A DNA stretch of 64,000 nucleotides from G963678445 sp963678445 (GTDB taxonomy: Bacteria > Hydrogenedentota > Hydrogenedentia > Hydrogenedentales > G963678445), in the NCBI GenBank assembly GCA_963678445.1, contig OY782877.1, positions 3,286,001 to 3,350,000 on the forward strand, written 5' to 3'. The position numbers and the translations under genes were made by a program. Under the pieces are notes generated by a model that was not told the DNA's origin, did no database searches, and worked only from the letters and a program-made list of their open reading frames with translations. Shown one piece after another: positions 43,434-52,695 of this stretch. Each line of letters opens with the position of its first letter. The stretch's first letter is position 1.

Positions 43434-44818
43434 TATTCTTGGCTCCCTTCTTCGATGGCTGCGTTGTTTTCTTCTTCCTGCTGCACGAGCACAAAGCGGG
43501 TCAGGGCGCCGCGTTTGACAACGAGCATAGTGAGTTTTTTTTGTGTATCGACAAGGGTGTTGTAGTGCTGTCGGAATTGCGTCAGGTTAATGACGTCCTC
43601 CTCGTCGATTTTGAGGATTATGTCGCCGCGGGTGAGGCCTGCGTTGTTCGCAATGCCGCCGACTTGTGCGCCGGAAATGAGTACGCCGTTTTTGGAATTC
43701 AGTTGTGCGCGTCGGATGATCTGGGGTGTGAGGTCGGTGGCGGTGAAACCCCATTCGGTGAATTCGAGTTCTTCGCCTTTGAGCTCACTTTTCTCTTCCG
43801 TAGTGAGAGAGACTTCGAGCGCTTTTTTAGCACGCAGGAGGGTGAGGGTTGCGGTTTCGCCGACGGGTAGGTCTGCGATAACTTTTCGTATGGGGGGCAA
43901 GTCTTCCTGAAAACGGGCATTGGTAGGTTGGCCGTTGACAGCAAGCAGGATGTCGCCGGGGCGCACATCGTTTTCGGATGCGGGGGAAAGGGGGGCGACA
44001 TCGGCGATAACGACGCCGAGTTGGTCGGGTTCATCGGTACGGGCAAGCATCTCCTGGAGGGTGAGGCCGAGCCAGCTGCGTCGGACGCGTCCGTCTTTAA
44101 TGATGGCTTGAGCAACCTGTTTGGCGATGTCGATAGGGATGGCGAAACCAACATTTTCTGCACCGCTGAGCATGCGTGCGTTGACGCCGACGACTTCGCC
44201 GTGCAGGTTGACGAGAGGTCCGCCACTGTTACCGGGGTTGATGGCGGCGTCGGTCTGGATCCAGTTATTAAAGGGGGATACGTGGCGACTTTGATTTTCC
44301 AGATTGCGGTCGGTAACGCTGACGATGCCGAGAGAGACGGAGCGGGTGAGTCCGTGGGGACTACCGAGAGCCAATACGGTCTGCCCTGCTTCCAGGTCAG
44401 CAGAGGACCCCAATTTTACGTAGGGCAGAGGGTGGTCGACGTTGAGTTTTAGTACGGCGATGTCGGTGTAGGGGTCGACGCCGACGACGGTGGCTTCTAC
44501 TTCTTCTTTGGTGCTGAGTACGCAGCGCACCTGCTTGCTTTCACCGGCTACGTGCTCGTTGGTCACGATGTAGCCGTCGGGGCTGATAATGAAACCGCTC
44601 CCGATGATGAGCACTTCCTCACGTTTGCCGCGGCTGTAGATTTCTTTTACGGGGCGAATGTGGACCAAGGCAGGAGCGACTTTGTCTTTTGCACGGATAA
44701 CCGTTGTTTCGTTGCTGCCATTGAGGGTGGTGCAGCCGCTGGTGAATAGGGTGAGCGTAATAAGCAGGGCAAGGGCGTGGCCTATGCCTGCCGTATATCG
44801 CGGGTATTCTTTTTGCAA
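43433..44818 (-). CDS. HtrA/DegP-type serine protease lipoprotein with two PDZ domains
   Basis: 461 residues. The lipoprotein signal ends FTSGC (C29), so it is anchored on the periplasmic side or outer membrane, unlike soluble DegP. The catalytic triad is complete: H89 (VTNEHV), D119 (DPYTDIAVLKL) and S198 (NPGNSGGPL). Two PDZ domains follow (VIADVAPLSPASENDVRPGD and VLISGAQVGGIANNAGLTRG). It should degrade or refold misfolded envelope proteins. It heads a three-gene operon with an inactive homologue and a TPR-like lipoprotein. Confidence 0.9.
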   Translation of the reverse strand: MQKEYPRYTAGIGHALALLITLTLFTSGCTTLNGSNETTVIRAKDKVAPALVHIRPVKEIYSRGKREEVLIIGSGFIISPDGYIVTNEHVAGESKQVRCVLSTKEEVEATVVGVDPYTDIAVLKLNVDHPLPYVKLGSSADLEAGQTVLALGSPHGLTRSVSLGIVSVTDRNLENQSRHVSPFNNWIQTDAAINPGNSGGPLVNLHGEVVGVNARMLSGAENVGFAIPIDIAKQVAQAIIKDGRVRRSWLGLTLQEMLARTDEPDQLGVVIADVAPLSPASENDVRPGDILLAVNGQPTNARFQEDLPPIRKVIADLPVGETATLTLLRAKKALEVSLTTEEKSELKGEELEFTEWGFTATDLTPQIIRRAQLNSKNGVLISGAQVGGIANNAGLTRGDIILKIDEEDVINLTQFRQHYNTLVDTQKKLTMLVVKRGALTRFVLVQQEEENNAAIEEGSQE

Positions 44819-44962
44819 TGTAACTGTCCTTTTTTGTTGTTACCGCCTTTGTTTAAAGAGCCTGATAATTATAAACGATAAACAGGGTAGAAGGGAATGC
44901 AGGAATACGGAACAGCGGGAGCGCAATATAATTTGTGCACCCGCTGTATGGTTTTGAAAGCG

Positions 44963-47752
44963 TTAGGGGTGGCTGGGATCTAGATTTTGCATGGGGATGA
45001 GTTGAACGGGGCCGAGGAGTCCGGAGTTGGTGAGGGGCCATTGTGCAGCGTCGAATTTTTTGTATCGGATGTCGACGAAATTAATGTCGTGGAAGTTTTG
45101 CCAGTTGACTTTGCGTCGATCCAGATCGGCGATACGGTTGGCGTCGAGGTTGGTGACCTCGATTTCGAGGGTGTTTTCACCTTTTTGCAGCAGGTTGCCG
45201 ATGGGGATGCGGAAGGGCAGGCTGATGAGACAGGCTACTTCCTGTCCATTGAGACGGATGTGCGCGGTTTCGCAGACCTTGCCCAAGTCAAGTAGCCAGT
45301 CCTCGGCATTTTGTTTGGGCTTTTGGAAGCGCGAGGTATATCGTGCGGTACCGGCAAAGGTCTTAACGGCTTCGTTCTCCAAGGTTGTCCAGGAGGTCAG
45401 TGTGGGTAGCATCGCATCGGGGGGCAGCGTGGGACCGCCCTGAATGAAGTGGAGGTGCCAGGGGCCTGTGAGGGGGACCGCCGGCTGGGTGGTGTCTATT
45501 TGACGGTAGGGCCAAGAGGGGCCTTGGGGAGATTCCTGGGTGAAGGTGCGCAGGATGCAGGATTCGCCGGGAGCAAGTTGGAGGTAGCATTCCTGGATGC
45601 CAGCAGGGGTAGTTCGCAGGGCGGCCAGGCCGCTTTTTGTTGCGAATCGGGGATCGAGGAGGACCGCACCCCGGGCAGGCGTGGCAAGGGGAACCCATTG
45701 GTCAACAGTGTGGTCGGTAAGGTTGGTGATGAAGTAGTGGTATCCATGTGTATGCTTGCGCCGGATGAATTTCAGACCGGTGTCCGCCATGGCTTCACGA
45801 GGGGTCTGGGCGTATTGTAGTGCTGTTTCTAAATTCGCTGTCCGCAAGAAACGTCCTTTTCCGATTTGGACTTCTTCCACGTCTGGCGTGCGGGTAGACT
45901 TGAAATGGAGTTCTTGGTATAGGGCATTGAATGCTTTGCGGCGCTCTTTGAGTCGGCCCAAACCGGGTACATCGTCGGGAGCATTTCCAACGAAGATAAT
46001 GGTATTCCCCTGTTCTACGTGGGCTATGAGGTGTTGCAGGGTTTTGGTGGGAAGGAAGTGGCAGTTGGGAATCAGGATGGTTTTGGACGGGCAATTTTCC
46101 TGTATTTGCGTGTCGGAAATATAGTCGAAGCCATAGCCTTTTTCCCAAAGCGGCGTAGCCACGTCGTAGAGGCCGCATTTTTGAAGCCATCCAAGTTTGT
46201 GCACGGTAAGCAATTGTACCCCAGGCTCACCGTCAGCGCTGTTCCACAGGTCGTGTATGGGGAAATAGAGAAGCAGATCGTTGTCTGGTGTTCCCGATTG
46301 CAGAACGGATTGGCAACGGGCTATATAGGCATTGAATGCGGGTATATCGTGCCAAAAACTGTTTGTAGGAGAAAAATTGGTGGCAGCATAGAAAAGCCAG
46401 CCGGGCCATTCGATACGGGGAGGCGAGTAGGGCATGCCGTGGAAAAAAACGTGGTTGATGCCGGATACAAAAAGCTGGTCGAGTTCGGGTTTGGCTTGCG
46501 ATAGTGCGATTTGAAAGTGGTTGCCGAGCCAGGTGCAGGTTTCGGATGTGATGCGGGGTTTTTCAGCGACGTGGGCTGCGGAGGAGGCGAATTTTATCAT
46601 GAGCGGGTTGGGTCGATCCTGATTAAAATCGGGATCGGTGCGTAGTCCTGGAATGGGGAAGGCGCTGGGTCCGAAGATTTCGGTTTCGGGGATGTCCGCG
46701 GCTGCGTAGAGATCGAGTAAGTTTCCGGGAGAACCGTGCGCCTGATTTCGGGTGAGACAGCCTTTTTCTTTTGCCCAGTCGCACCAGGTACGAATGAAAT
46801 CAAGGAGCAATTGCGCCGCAGTGGCGCGGTAGTCGTGCCGTACACGTGCAATACGATCGGGGGAAGCGTCGCCGTGTAAAGCAGCAATTTCGGAGGGCAG
46901 GGCGTAGCCGTGTTCTTTTTCGAAAGCGTCGCAGAGTTGATTGGTCCAATCGGCTTTATAATATTCGTACGAATCGTGGTACTGTGCACGCGGCCATGGC
47001 GTGTTGGTGTTTTGGAAGGCCTGATCAAAGTAGTTAAGGTAATGTTGCATGGCCTGAGGAGAGAAGGGGTCGAGTACATTGCCTTTTGCACCGGGTGCGG
47101 CGCGTTTTACCTGCTGCTCTGTTGGCTTGACGTAGAGTGTGTAGATGGTCCAGTCGCCTTTGGGTGCTTGCCAATCCAGTCGGTTCTTTTGTGTGATTAA
47201 GTGGCTTAAATCCAAAGGAGGCTGTTTTTTTTTGGAGACGGCCATGATTTTGAATCGTCCCTCTGCAGGAAGACGTTTGCGTAGCTTTTTCCCTTCCTTG
47301 AGCGGGTATGATTCGGTGACAAGTCGTTTGGCAGCGTCCTCGGTGTTGACCATGGGGCCGCCGAAGGGCCAACCCGTACCGGTGCTCATGTCGACGCCGA
47401 GATCCAAACGTTTGGCTTCAGCGAGGGTGTGTTTGAACATTTCCATCCATTCGGGACTGAGATAGTCGAGGTATTTGTCTTCATACCCTTTGGCGCCGTA
47501 AATGGGAATAATATGCACGCCACCCATACCTGCTTGTGAAAAGTCTTCCAGTAGCGCGGTGATGCTTTCTTTGTCCACTGCGCTACCCATCCACCACCAA
47601 TAGGTCCACGGTTTGCAGCTCTGGTCGAGGGCGGACCATGAGAAAGCGTCCTCTTTTTCGAGTGCATAAGCAGGGGATGATAAAAGGGAAAGCAGCGGTA
47701 CGAGGGAACAGAGGATGAACGTTAAAATTCGGCAACGTTGATACGGAAACAT
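44963..47752 (-). CDS. secreted glycoside hydrolase, GH106 alpha-L-rhamnosidase-like
   Basis: About 929 residues. The ATG at 47752 has AAGGAG ten bases upstream and starts a signal peptide (FILCSLVPLLSLLSSPAYA). A longer in-frame extension to 47941 is only repeat DNA. The opening domain PWTYWWWMGSAVDKESIT, then GVHIIPIYGAKGYED and GVDMSTGTGWPFGGP, is characteristic of GH106-type proteins. The C-terminal beta-sandwich (WLLDLGKVCETAHIRLNGQE, then NTLEIEVTNLDANRIAD) is the usual sugar-binding domain. It probably removes L-rhamnose from plant- or algae-type polysaccharides, complementing the GH78 enzyme. It lies 144 bases upstream of the HtrA operon on the same strand. Confidence 0.8.
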   Translation of the reverse strand: MFPYQRCRILTFILCSLVPLLSLLSSPAYALEKEDAFSWSALDQSCKPWTYWWWMGSAVDKESITALLEDFSQAGMGGVHIIPIYGAKGYEDKYLDYLSPEWMEMFKHTLAEAKRLDLGVDMSTGTGWPFGGPMVNTEDAAKRLVTESYPLKEGKKLRKRLPAEGRFKIMAVSKKKQPPLDLSHLITQKNRLDWQAPKGDWTIYTLYVKPTEQQVKRAAPGAKGNVLDPFSPQAMQHYLNYFDQAFQNTNTPWPRAQYHDSYEYYKADWTNQLCDAFEKEHGYALPSEIAALHGDASPDRIARVRHDYRATAAQLLLDFIRTWCDWAKEKGCLTRNQAHGSPGNLLDLYAAADIPETEIFGPSAFPIPGLRTDPDFNQDRPNPLMIKFASSAAHVAEKPRITSETCTWLGNHFQIALSQAKPELDQLFVSGINHVFFHGMPYSPPRIEWPGWLFYAATNFSPTNSFWHDIPAFNAYIARCQSVLQSGTPDNDLLLYFPIHDLWNSADGEPGVQLLTVHKLGWLQKCGLYDVATPLWEKGYGFDYISDTQIQENCPSKTILIPNCHFLPTKTLQHLIAHVEQGNTIIFVGNAPDDVPGLGRLKERRKAFNALYQELHFKSTRTPDVEEVQIGKGRFLRTANLETALQYAQTPREAMADTGLKFIRRKHTHGYHYFITNLTDHTVDQWVPLATPARGAVLLDPRFATKSGLAALRTTPAGIQECYLQLAPGESCILRTFTQESPQGPSWPYRQIDTTQPAVPLTGPWHLHFIQGGPTLPPDAMLPTLTSWTTLENEAVKTFAGTARYTSRFQKPKQNAEDWLLDLGKVCETAHIRLNGQEVACLISLPFRIPIGNLLQKGENTLEIEVTNLDANRIADLDRRKVNWQNFHDINFVDIRYKKFDAAQWPLTNSGLLGPVQLIPMQNLDPSHP

Positions 47753-47775
47753 GTAGCGACGGCTCCTTATGATTT

Positions 47776-47898
47776 CTAAAGCGGTCCAGGGACCACAAGG
47801 TGGCCAGGGCCACACCCAGGAAATATGGTCCTTACCGTGCCTGATCGTAGCAAAAAGTTCGTTTTTTATGACAGCTTTCCAGATTTCAGTCACCAAAA
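47776..47898 (-). repeat. interspersed palindromic repeat, long form
   Basis: Minus orientation. CTAAAGCGGTCCAGGGACC stem, then GTGGCCAGGGCCAC stem, ATATGGTCCTTACCGTGCC, AAAAAGTTCGTTTTTTATG and ACAGCTTTCCAGATTTCAG. It lies just upstream of the GH106-like gene start and falsely extends its open frame. Confidence 0.8.
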
Positions 47899-48007
47899 CA
47901 TCTGTAGAATGGTTGTTTTGTACTGTATATTGAATTACCATACCGATATTCAGGGAACAATGTAAATAAAGTCGTTGTGAATGCGTTAGAACGCGTTGGA
48001 GTTAGAC

Positions 48008-49186
48008 ATGATTTCTTTTAGGATGTTGCTTTGCTGGGCGCTGCTTGTCCTTTTTATTTCGGTACCGGGCTATGCGCAATGGAATGCGTTCCTTTGGGAT
48101 AAGGGCAAGGAATTGCCGAAACGAGCGGCGTTGGATGGGATAGAGGGGGTAGCGTTTTATGTAATAAAACCATGGGAACCAGAGAAGGATGGCTATAATT
48201 GGCTTCATGGTATCGCGTTGGCTTGGCATGCAGGGCGTTTATATGCCTCTTTTGGACATAATAAAGGCTTGGAGAATACGGCGGGGGAAGAAGCGCGGGG
48301 GCTGATCAGTGAGGATGGCGGTAAAACATGGGGTTCTCCGTTTACGATTGATGTGGGGGATGAGCCGGAACTGGCAGTCAGCCATGGCGTTTTTCTGGAA
48401 CATAAGGGGAAATTATGGGCGTTTCATGGGGCTTTTTATAATCATGTAGAACGGGTCCATACACGTGCTTATGTGCTAGATGACAAGACGGGGGAATGGG
48501 AGAAGAAGGGGACGGTCGTTGAAGAGGGATTCTGGCCGATGCAGGCGCCGCAAAGGATGCAAAACGGTGATTACATTATGGCTGGCATACGAATTGACAA
48601 GCTTGAGGATACGAAAGGAAATTTTCCTGCGGTAGCTATCAGCCATGGTGACGATCTTAGCCAATGGACGCTTAAAGTAATTGCGCCTGATGATAGGATA
48701 AAACCACAATCCATTTGGGGGGAGTCGAGTGTTTTACTGGATGGTGCGCAGGTGCTCAACATTGCGCGTTGGGATGCACCGATAGCGCTTGCATCAATGA
48801 GTAGTGATTATGGAGAAACCTGGACAAAGGCAATGTTTTCTAATCTGCCTTTTGCTGCTTCCAAACCATATACAGGCGTACTGTCGACGGGGCAGCGCTA
48901 TCTAATTGGCACCATTGCCGCGGATACTCGAAATCACCGTTTTCCTCTCACGTTAGCATTGATGGAAAAAGGCGAGAAATTGTTTTCGCGCGTACTTCGT
49001 ATTCGGAGTGCTGAACATGACGGGCCGGGAGAGTCAGGGGCGACCTGTGCGTTATCCTATCCGTATGCAGTAGAACACGAGGGGAAACTCTATGTTGCCT
49101 ATTCCAATGATGGCGAACGAGGGAGTAATCGAAACAGTGCTGAATTGGCGGTGATACCGGTAGAGGCATTAGGCAACGCGCGCTAA
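48008..49186 (+). CDS. secreted sialidase-like (BNR/Asp-box) protein
   Basis: 392 residues from the ATG at 48008 (GGAG six bases upstream), with a signal peptide ending VPGYAQ. Two Asp-box motifs are visible, SEDGGKTWG and SSDYGETWT, the hairpins of six-bladed sialidase propellers. Blade strands include LYASFGHNKG and LYVAYSNDGE near the C-terminus. A catalytic arginine triad cannot be assigned by eye, so it may be a sialidase-fold hydrolase of another specificity. It lies 46 bases upstream of the glycan-assembly genes and may share their transcript. Confidence 0.7.
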   Translation: MISFRMLLCWALLVLFISVPGYAQWNAFLWDKGKELPKRAALDGIEGVAFYVIKPWEPEKDGYNWLHGIALAWHAGRLYASFGHNKGLENTAGEEARGLISEDGGKTWGSPFTIDVGDEPELAVSHGVFLEHKGKLWAFHGAFYNHVERVHTRAYVLDDKTGEWEKKGTVVEEGFWPMQAPQRMQNGDYIMAGIRIDKLEDTKGNFPAVAISHGDDLSQWTLKVIAPDDRIKPQSIWGESSVLLDGAQVLNIARWDAPIALASMSSDYGETWTKAMFSNLPFAASKPYTGVLSTGQRYLIGTIAADTRNHRFPLTLALMEKGEKLFSRVLRIRSAEHDGPGESGATCALSYPYAVEHEGKLYVAYSNDGERGSNRNSAELAVIPVEALGNAR

Positions 49187-49232
49187 GTGTTTTCGGCGAG
49201 AGTTGGGAAGGATTAACCATTTTGAGGATGGT

Positions 49233-51074
49233 ATGGCATTTATTCTGATTTTAGCGGCGAGTGCGCTGATAGGGCGCTATTTGCTACGCACTTTTTCCCT
49301 GGGGAATTTCCTGGAGGTATGGGCGTGGGCTACGCTAACGGGACTCTGTTGCTGTGCTGTGGTCGCCATGTTTTTAGGAAGTTATTCGTTACTATATGTA
49401 CAGCTCCTGTTCGCTGCCCTGGTTCTCGTAGGCTTGGGCTGGTTTTTTTCTGCAGGGAAAAAGTCGGTCCCAGTACGACCTTCTCCTATGCAAGAGGACA
49501 TTCCATTGTCCGTATTCGAATGGATTTGTGTTGGAGCAACCTGTGGTGCGTTGTTCTTTGCGTTGCTGAGTGCGCTTGCCCCGATCACAGGCTGGGACGC
49601 AACCGTGGCGCATATTGCATTGCCTGCCGCGTATGCGCGTGCAGGGCGTATCGTGACGGAACCGGGAAATGTCTACTCAGGGTATCCGCACTTGCTGCAT
49701 GCTTTGTATGCGGTGGCTTATTACCCGGGACATGAGTTGCCGGTGACGTTGCTGAATTGGTCTTTGGGGGCGATGGCCTGCGTCGTGGTGTTTTCACTAG
49801 GACGTTGTGTAGGGGGACGGCGTTGTGGCTGTATTGCGTCCGCCTTGTTTGCGACGGCCCCTATTTTTATGGACCAGGTAGGGAGTGTTTCTATTGATGT
49901 GGGCTTTGCTGCCCTGGCCACGGCTGCCCTGGCCGCCTTACTTAGCTGGTCGGATAGTCGCAAATGGGGCTGGCTAGCACTCAGTGCATTCCTGGCGGGA
50001 AGTAGCTGTGGCGTTCGACATACGGGATATCTTATTGTTTTGCTATTGGCGATAGGCGTGCTGTTCACGGCTTCCTCCAAACGCATCCTATCCGTTTTTT
50101 TCTTTTCCCTAACAGCGCTGCTGGCGGCATCACCCTGGTTGTTGCGTAGTGCCATCGTGGCCCACAACCCCCTGTTTCCATTCTTGCTCTCCTGGTTCCC
50201 CTCCGATGTTATCCCGCACATTAGCATTACCGAAGTCGGTGGGCACGAATCGGTGACAAAAACGGGTGGCATGTCGTTTTGGGCGCTATTACGTTTTCCT
50301 TACGACATTATTATGCGTCCGCACCTGTACGACGGATGGTCTAAATCGCCGGGCGGTATGGTGCTGGTACTGGGTGTGCCCGGTTTTTTATATGGCGGTG
50401 CACGGGTACGCCGTCTGGGAGTTTACAGTGTAACTGGTGGCGTGTTCTTCTTTTACTTCCAACGATTTGCTCGCTATTTACTACCCTTTTTCATTCCCAT
50501 GATGGTGGCGGCGGCAGTAACGGAGCAGCGCATAAAGCCCTTGCGAAAATGGATTATAGCCGTTCTGGTGTGCGTGTTCGCGTATGGACTGGTACTGGAT
50601 ATTGCCTCGGTGCATTTTAAAGTTCCGGTACTTTTGGGACGGGAAACACGTGCAGATTATCTAGAACGCCGTGTAGAACGGTACGAAATGTTTTCTTTTG
50701 CCAATGAATATCTCAAAGATGGCTGGCGGGTGTTGACGGTGGACCAGCGAAGTTATTTTCTGGATATGCCGTCCTTCCAGAATCATTGGGCGATGAAAGA
50801 ACTTGCCCACACCCCTTATGAAGCGCAATTGCAATGGTTGCAGGATAACGAACTGCGTTATATTTTACTTCCGGTGAGCTACATACAAGAATCCGGTGCG
50901 CTCTCCGAGTCGCTTTGGCCCATGTTGAACGCATGGCGTTCTGACCGCATGCATTTCCGGTGTTTGAAGAAAATGCAATTGGTGCGTCCGGCGGATGAAA
51001 CATTGGAAATGGTGGAGATTTGGGAATTTCTTCCGTTCTCAGACGACATAGAGAAAACGGTGGAAAAGGGATAA
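49233..51074 (+). CDS. GT-C-like polytopic membrane glycosyltransferase
   Basis: About 613 residues with around a dozen hydrophobic helices and a C-terminal extracytoplasmic domain. The first large loop holds GWDATVAHIALPAAYARAG, placed like the catalytic aspartate loop of GT-C (ArnT/PMT/DUF-type) enzymes, which use lipid-linked sugars. The soluble tail (VLTVDQRSYFLDMPSFQNHW, LRYILLPVSYI) resembles the outer domains of such proteins. The start is the ATG at 49233 with GAGGA upstream; a TTG at 49203 is less likely. It begins a tightly packed set of six genes ending at 58234. Confidence 0.65.
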   Translation: MAFILILAASALIGRYLLRTFSLGNFLEVWAWATLTGLCCCAVVAMFLGSYSLLYVQLLFAALVLVGLGWFFSAGKKSVPVRPSPMQEDIPLSVFEWICVGATCGALFFALLSALAPITGWDATVAHIALPAAYARAGRIVTEPGNVYSGYPHLLHALYAVAYYPGHELPVTLLNWSLGAMACVVVFSLGRCVGGRRCGCIASALFATAPIFMDQVGSVSIDVGFAALATAALAALLSWSDSRKWGWLALSAFLAGSSCGVRHTGYLIVLLLAIGVLFTASSKRILSVFFFSLTALLAASPWLLRSAIVAHNPLFPFLLSWFPSDVIPHISITEVGGHESVTKTGGMSFWALLRFPYDIIMRPHLYDGWSKSPGGMVLVLGVPGFLYGGARVRRLGVYSVTGGVFFFYFQRFARYLLPFFIPMMVAAAVTEQRIKPLRKWIIAVLVCVFAYGLVLDIASVHFKVPVLLGRETRADYLERRVERYEMFSFANEYLKDGWRVLTVDQRSYFLDMPSFQNHWAMKELAHTPYEAQLQWLQDNELRYILLPVSYIQESGALSESLWPMLNAWRSDRMHFRCLKKMQLVRPADETLEMVEIWEFLPFSDDIEKTVEKG

Positions 51075-51081
51075 TGACGCA

Positions 51082-52695
51082 ATGTCGCTAAGGGGAACCA
51101 TAGCACGAAATACGGTTTACAATGCGGCGGGGCGTGCTGTGGAAGCATTGGCGGGTTTGTTTATTACCTGGTGCATTGTGCATCAGCTTGGCGTGGACGC
51201 CTTAGGAATATGGTCGTTGGTGGCAGTGTTCACTGGCTACGCCGCTCTGTTGGATTTTGGGCTTAGTAGCGGTTTTGCCAAGTATGTCGCCGAGTATGCG
51301 GCACGCGATGAACGTGATGCCTTGTCCTCGGTGATCAGCGCCGGGATTTTGTTCTATCTTCTGTTTGGTATCGTACTCCTGGCGTTGGGTTGGCCTGCGA
51401 TTGACTGGATGATGCGCCATGTGGTCATGCCACGTCTGCTAGAATCTGGGAATGCCCCTGCTATTGTCCAACAGCGGATTAGCGAGATACGTTGGTTACT
51501 ATGGGGTGCATTACTCTTGTTCGCTGCCAATAATTGCATCGCCCCCTTATGCGCTGTGCCAACAGGACTCCAGCGCATGGGCTGGACAAATCTGTTGAGT
51601 GTGGGGGCGACGGTTCTAAAAGCCGTCTTTATGGCCGTCTTCCTTTTTTTAGGAGGTGGGTTACTGGGAATTCTTTATGCCAATGCCGTGGCTTTGGTTT
51701 TTTTTGCAGTCGGTAGCGCCGTAGTGGTGTGGCGGTTGGTGCCTGGATTTCATTTGCGCTTATTTCATCCGGATGCCGCCGTATTTCGCCAATTGTTTTC
51801 CTTCGGTTGGCGCACGCAGGTTGCCAAATTCTCTAACCTGATTAACTTTCAGACGGATCGCGTAGTGATTGCTTTTGTCATGGGTTCTATGGCGCGTGTG
51901 GGGCTATATCGTCTGGGAGAGGAACTGGCCAGCAAATTTCGGCAGGTTCCGGGTTTGCTGGTGAGTGCACTATTGCCTGCGGCATCGGATCTGGATGCGC
52001 GTAATGAACAGGAACGTTTGCAGGCGCTCTATCTGCGTTCCACGAAATATATGGCTGCGGTTTCGGTTCCGATGACCTTGTTTATACTCGCAACCGCACC
52101 CTTGCTGTTGCATGCCTGGATGGGGGGACAGCGCGATTTGACACAAGCCGGATGGGTCCTGCGAATTCTTGCCGTTGGCTATCTCGCCAATCTTTTACCA
52201 GGACCCGGAGTCAGTGTGGCCTTGGGGAAAGGACGGGCAGATATTCAGATGTATGCTGGATTGATTTCCACTTTTTCTAATATCGTGCTTACACTGTTGC
52301 TTGTTTTTACTGTAGGTTTTTACGGTATCCCCGTTGCCACTGCCTTGGGAATGTTGCTTTCGACGTGCTGGTTTTTCTGGGTGATGCGGGATGTGATGGG
52401 GGTAGGGCCAGGGAAAGTTTTATGGCATGCCCTGTGGTGGCCGACTATGGCGGCGTTACCCGCGACCGTGTTTTCGTGGGGGATACAGCTTTTTTTTGCA
52501 GATCAAACAGGGCATGCGTTGAATTTGTTACTACTGCTTTTCTTAATGCCGGTGTTTGGCATTTCATACCTCTTTTTGATTGGGGGAACGCCTTTTCTGG
52601 ATAGCTTTGATGCTCGTTTTTTATCGGAAACATTGCGTTTGCAACGGATTCCGGGCTATCGCGTGCTCACCCGGAGGGCGCGTCATGTGGCATAA
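51082..52695 (+). CDS. Wzx-like polysaccharide flippase (MOP superfamily)
   Basis: A 537-residue membrane protein with about 12-14 helices. The opening RNTVYNAAGRAVEALAGLFI, and DFGLSSGFAKYVAEYAARDE after the second helix, are typical of the PST/Wzx branch of the MOP flippases. NFQTDRVVIAFVMGSMARVG marks the start of the second half. It would move lipid-linked oligosaccharide across the inner membrane for surface-glycan assembly. It starts seven bases after the GT-C-like gene and its end overlaps the methyltransferase gene by 11 bases. Confidence 0.85.
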   Translation: MSLRGTIARNTVYNAAGRAVEALAGLFITWCIVHQLGVDALGIWSLVAVFTGYAALLDFGLSSGFAKYVAEYAARDERDALSSVISAGILFYLLFGIVLLALGWPAIDWMMRHVVMPRLLESGNAPAIVQQRISEIRWLLWGALLLFAANNCIAPLCAVPTGLQRMGWTNLLSVGATVLKAVFMAVFLFLGGGLLGILYANAVALVFFAVGSAVVVWRLVPGFHLRLFHPDAAVFRQLFSFGWRTQVAKFSNLINFQTDRVVIAFVMGSMARVGLYRLGEELASKFRQVPGLLVSALLPAASDLDARNEQERLQALYLRSTKYMAAVSVPMTLFILATAPLLLHAWMGGQRDLTQAGWVLRILAVGYLANLLPGPGVSVALGKGRADIQMYAGLISTFSNIVLTLLLVFTVGFYGIPVATALGMLLSTCWFFWVMRDVMGVGPGKVLWHALWWPTMAALPATVFSWGIQLFFADQTGHALNLLLLLFLMPVFGISYLFLIGGTPFLDSFDARFLSETLRLQRIPGYRVLTRRARHVA

